From Drosophila pseudoobscura (lineage: Eukaryota > Arthropoda > Insecta > Diptera > Drosophilidae), in NCBI RefSeq assembly GCF_009870125.1, contig NC_046680.1, forward strand, positions 5,208,001 through 5,272,000: a stretch of 64,000 nt of DNA, read 5' to 3'. The first letter of the stretch is position 1. Every line of letters begins with the position of its first letter. The translations under genes and the position numbers were made by a program. Below the pieces are notes generated by a model. That model was given only the letters and a program-made list of their open reading frames with translations, was not told the origin of the DNA and ran no database searches. Shown one piece after another: positions 59,439 to 64,000 of the stretch.

Positions 59439-60190
59439 AAAAGGAGACCGTGATGTATGGTTAGGCCCCCGCCTAGTCGTTCCCCCCCTGGACAAATGCG
59501 CCCGATCAGGCGCTCATAAATCAATTTAAATGGCCATCTCACCAGGCGGAAGAGTGGAGTGGGAGCGGAGGAGGAGGAGGAGGTGGATCGCCTGGCACGA
59601 CGGTGAATGTTTTAAATTGCCTGTAATTATAGTGAAAACACTTGGCACACAGCTCCCATAGTCGTAGCCCCGTGCCCCTCTAGCACAGCACATCTGAGGA
59701 CTAGACAAGGCAGGCAGCAAAATTGATTTAAAATATTTTTGCCAGCATCGTGCCGGGACCACATGCACACGATCATGTCCGTGTCCACGTTGTGTGGCCA
59801 TAATTCAAAATTTATGTCTTTTGAAATTATTTTAATGTCTCTAATGGAACTCCCCCTCCTGGCAGCTATCCGGGGCACCCACACGCGTCGCCGCAACGAG
59901 ACTTGTGCACTTGTACATAAATAATGAGAATGTTAACTTCATTGAAGCCTCTGAGGCTTCCCCCAAATGCTGGCTTTCCACAGATCGGAAACAATCGCAT
60001 CTAATTGTGGCTAAAGCTCAATCAGTGATCATATATCAACGGACCCCAATCGATTCGAGATAGATCCCCCCACAATGCCAATTGGCACTACGGTCCCGGA
60101 CCGCATGCAGTGGACACCTTTTGAAACGGAGGAAGATCAGGAATGCCAGCGAGCAATCACAACAAATGAGCGCGCACTCGACCCCATGGG

Positions 60191-60240
60191 TCTCGTCTCG
60201 TCCCGTCCCGTCCCGTCCCGTCCCGTCCCGTCTCGTCTCC
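60191..60240 (+). repeat. TCCCG/TCTCG pentamer array
   Basis: About ten consecutive pentamers of TCCCG with TCTCG at both ends. Confidence 0.9.
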
Positions 60241-63200
60241 CCACCTCATCTCAATCTGGGGCGATAAATATCTCACTGTTGTAGCTACAAGTCTTCGACT
60301 TGGATCAGCTTCTACTTCTACTCCTCCGGCCCCCTTCCTCCAGCTGCTGTCGCGGAGTCAATCGGTCGTCTGTGGAACCATTAAAGCGATATCATGTCGA
60401 GCATTGGTGTAAGCAGAAATGTCCAAGTACAACATCGATTACAAGATCCCATGCGGAGCGAAGCACGATACCTCGGTCTGGGGAATAGCCAATGATTGAG
60501 ACGATGGCTCGATATGGATACCTCGGCCAGGAGTCTCCGTTTCCGATCTGATTAGTTTATATTGGAGGCTTTCCCACACCCAGGACACAGGCGAAAGCTC
60601 TTCATTGGCTCAGGCTCTGGCTCCTAGGGTCACCAAGGCAAACAAATCTGCAACACCAACCAACCTCTTGCCACCTGCGCGGCTGAATAAATACTCCAGC
60701 AAGCTGGACCACACGTCCCAGACTCCTCTCTGGCTGCTCTCGAGACTCCGCAACTCCCGGACTCCTACTTCGACTCCGACTCCGACTACGAACCCGAGTC
60801 CAGAGTGATACGAAAACAAATTGAAATTGGCATCCCGCGCTTGTTGGCCGCTAATTTATTGGCCATTCGACTTGTGTGCCTAGAATTTTAATTGAATATT
60901 AACACCTTTGGCAGACGCTTCGTCCTGGACCAAGCGGGAGTTCGATTGCCGGGGGTTGGGGCGGGGTGGAGACCGTTGCTGTGTCGGACGGGGCGGGCCA
61001 ATGGTCAAGTGCCCCAAGCGTTGCACACAATTCAATTTTTGTGTGTCTTTGTGGCATTGATTTATTCAACGGTTCCAATTCGAAGCGAAATCTCCTCCGT
61101 GTGTGGGTTTCCTTTCGCCTCTCGACACCAATTCTGGTAGCGAGAGGAAATTGGTTATTTATAAGTGTCAGCGATGATTAAATTGGCCCCCAGATGGAAT
61201 GGTGGCACGGAATCCCCACAATCCAATTGAAGTAGGGGCATTAGCACTCTCTGATCCTTACCATTCAATATGCCAACTCCTTGGGGATGTCCCAGTGCGT
61301 TGATATACAAAGAGCGTACCCAAATGCAAGTGAAAATTGTTTTTAACTGTTAATTAATATGAAAATTATTTAAATATTCGCAGCAGGAACCGGACTGGAC
61401 CGGACCGGACCGGGCTCTCAGCAAACTCTGGAAGGAGGAGATTGCAAATCAAAATCTAATCTGAGGGCAGCGATCAGAACGAGATCAGCGAATTCCGCAC
61501 CACCATCCGCGTGATGCGGCATCAGCAGGCATTGGGGGCTGGGCGCGCTATTATTTATTGACACTTGAAACCAAAGGGGAAGATGAGCCGGCCGCTCGGC
61601 CAGTCCAAGTCCAGGCCGGGATTGGCGGCCGGGCCAAGGCGTTGCCGCTTGTGACAGCAGATGGTGTCGGCATTCCAGCCAGACACCTTCTCATCGTCAG
61701 CAGCGGGTCTCTGCACGCGACAGCGACGCCCGAACCTAACCCAGAAGGGAGGAGACGGAGACCCGAGAGCCTGGATCGGACCGGACCGGACCGGACCGCC
61801 CGCCTGGCTCCTCGACACTCTACTCGACTGTTTGATTTATGCTCGCGTAATTGTTGGTTTAAACGTTTTCGCAAAATGGGGCAGGGATGGGGCTGGTCAT
61901 GGGAATGGGCCACGGGGAGGACGACGTTTATGACACCACAACGAAATGTGAGGCATGTCCAGGGTTGTCGATCCTATCCAAACAGATATGTATCCCTGAA
62001 AGATCCCTGCAAAGTGGGGACATCTCTCTCTGGAACAGAATATCTGAGATAATGTTTAGAAAATATTTATTGGATTGCACAATTCGCATTCAGTACAGAA
62101 TTTTACCACCTGACAACCCTAATCAGCCTGTATCTTGACCATAAACATATATGTATATATATTCAAAAGTGCTGGCCTTAAATTTCAGCTTCAGCTTCTC
62201 ACGTCACACCCCCGGGACCACCTTGCAGCTGCCGCATTCGCTTATTTTCGTTCGTTTGTCATCATTTTTTCAATAAATTTCAATTTTCAGTTTCCAGTCC
62301 CCCCAGTCCCCCAGTCCCCAGTCGCCTCGCTCGACACGAGACCCATATCGTATCCGTATCCTTGTGGGCCGCCTGTGAAATCCGAAGTGTAAAATTGATT
62401 TAAATGGCTCGTGAGTGAAGGAGATAATTTTCAGTTGTCAGATGCTTGTAATATTTATGTGTCGGCGATTATTACCTCCTCCCCATCCGCGCTCCTTGGG
62501 ACTGGGACTGGGACTGGGACCGTTGACCAGGCACCAACATCGTTTAATGTTACCTACGCGTGAAAATTACTTACTTCTTCCACCACTTGCCATCCAAGGC
62601 ACCGCTTAACTCATTTTTAATATGAATAATTGTGGCAAATTACAAGGCAATTGCACATTCGCGGACGGACCCCTCTCATCCAGCTCCAGCTCCAGCTGCA
62701 GCTACAGATACAGCTCCAGCGAGCGGGGAATGAAGTATGTTGGTAATTGAATTGGCGGCCAATTATCGGTAGGCCGCTCAGGAGAAGTGCGCGTGAGAGA
62801 ACTTTTAAATTTCCGGTGGGCTAGGACTGGGATGGCCACACAGGGAAGACCATTTCTTTCGGGTCGATGGCACCTATTCATAATTGGGTATTTGGAGAGG
62901 TCTAGATAGATCTAGAGAGTTGCAAGTGCACATCCATCGAGTGCAGGGTATCCTAGCAGACACTACGGCCCAGGTATTATTTAGTTACCCGCTCCATGTC
63001 GCTTATTAACATAATTTCCCAGCTGTTTAACCTCCAGCATTGAGTAGAAATCTGAATAAAAATCAGTCGCCACTAGTTTATGATTGACCAAGCAAATGAA
63101 CGCCTAATCCCAAAGCACTCAAAGCTAATTACCCACACGAACCACAAAGGGGTTCGATTCATGCAGAGACCCCAACATCTTCAAGCGTGTAGATTTATGG

Positions 63201-64000
63201 TGCAAAATTAATAATAATTTCAACTAAATTAATAATGGCCAATGAAGGCAGCTTTATGGCCAGTTCCAGATGATTAACAATGTGCGCACGTTTCGAAATG
63301 GAGGACCATAAAATTCTACACGATTTGAATGTTTGTTTACCATTTCTAATCATCTGCGGCTATGCCATGCGGTTCATAATGCGGTTCGGGCCAGGCGCCT
63401 GCGGGGCGGGGCGGGGCAGAGGCAGACGCAGAGACCATTGTTTACCCATGGAGGGTCGCACAGCAGGTGACTCGGGAAGAGTTTAGGCGCGCGTGTGCCA
63501 GCCTCGTTACGAGTATTATCTTCATTCTTAACACCAGCGACAGAGGGTATCCGGGGGCCCCGGCCCCCATCGGACAGATGACGGTATGATGGGACTTTCT
63601 CTCTTTCCCCCATTCGATGGGTCTTCTTGCACCAGGGAATTTTGGTGTTGATTGTTGCCTGTGTGTGCATTTGTGTGTGTGTCTCTGCCTCTGCCCCTGC
63701 CTCGTTTTTCTCATTCATGTTCGACAAGATTTTTATCGGACTTTTTTCATTAACATTTTGTGGGATCGAAGATACGATACATTCCCACTTCTACCTTCTA
63801 CCTTCCAACTTTGTTTTATGATCAGCTTTATGTGTTTTCTGGTTCTTTTGACATTTCCAACTGTTGTCGTTTTCGTTGTCGTTGTCGTTGTCGTTGCCGT
63901 TGCTGTTGCTGTTTTTGTCTTTCTCTGCCTAATTCCACTGAAATATGATCTGTTATTATGTAAATTTTACGATTTTCTAATTTTTTAACACTTATTTTTG

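Larger units (their letters stand above)
57299..64000. other. Right flank, AT-rich blocks, regulatory-looking, no gene
   Basis: Nearly 7 kb without a credible gene. It alternates GC-rich simple sequence with AATTAAT-rich blocks such as 59405-59430, 61340-61380 and 63200-63240, the texture of Drosophila enhancer or intron DNA near developmental genes. Simple repeats include pentamers of TCCCG, GGACC and GGACT type and GTTGTC triplets at 63868-63912. A short TTATACCCTTGCAGAGGGTA at 58761-58780 looks like the worn end of a common fly transposon. Confidence 0.4.

Noticed and set aside
63374-63727. 117-codon minus-strand frame near the right edge
   Set aside because: It lies on GT- and CT-rich simple sequence and its composition follows the repeats.

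Overview
This is eukaryotic nuclear DNA from a fly of the genus Drosophila. The evidence is a recognisable Eaf (ELL-associated factor) 5' end with a 73-base intron, short GT-AG introns elsewhere, DINE-1-type Helitron-like sequence and AT-rich intergenic DNA. The form of the DINE-1 sequence suggests the obscura group, but I infer this from memory of that family and have not tested it.

Layout. 1-2040: first two coding exons of Eaf on the minus strand (running off the left edge) and its 5' flank. 2200-5560: an old diverged local repeat family cut by a solo LTR (4658-5383, target duplication ACCA). 5560-9219: AT-rich, UTR-like and otherwise unassigned DNA. 9220-54473: a head-to-tail array of eight units. 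Each unit carries one copy of an unrecognised two-exon gene on the plus strand, and adjacent units share the same joint. 54232-54826: a fuller DINE-1 element that ends the array. 54827-64000: right flank with a P-like transposase relic, an interleaved inverted repeat, microsatellites and AT-rich, regulatory-looking DNA without a recognised gene.

The array. Units start at 9220, 11711, 14175, 25169, 28655, 39657, 43235 and 49003. Copy 8 of the gene is the longest and is probably closest to the ancestral form (307 residues if spliced as predicted). Copy 7 lacks one in-frame block and copies 1-6 lack two. The reading frame stays open in all eight copies and the splice phase is 0 throughout. Copy 1 has lost its splice donor. 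Units 4, 6, 7 and 8 carry a 1.1 kb decayed DNA transposon in the 5' leader, while units 1, 2, 3 and 5 show the clean empty site. Units 3 and 5 carry the same Gypsy-type LTR retrotransposon, antisense, at the same base just upstream of the gene start. The retroelement was therefore copied by duplication of the array. Base variants are distributed as a mosaic, which points to unequal exchange and gene conversion.

How the parts relate. Each unit has a candidate TATA/initiator promoter in the tail of the preceding unit, a 5' leader, exon 1, a 66-base intron (82 in copy 8), exon 2, a polyadenylation signal about 100 bases after the stop, and a 3' stem-loop whose pairing is kept by wobble or compensating changes. 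I do not recognise the gene family and propose no function for it. A multi-copy, recombining, transposon-laden array of an intact small gene is the most notable system in the window.
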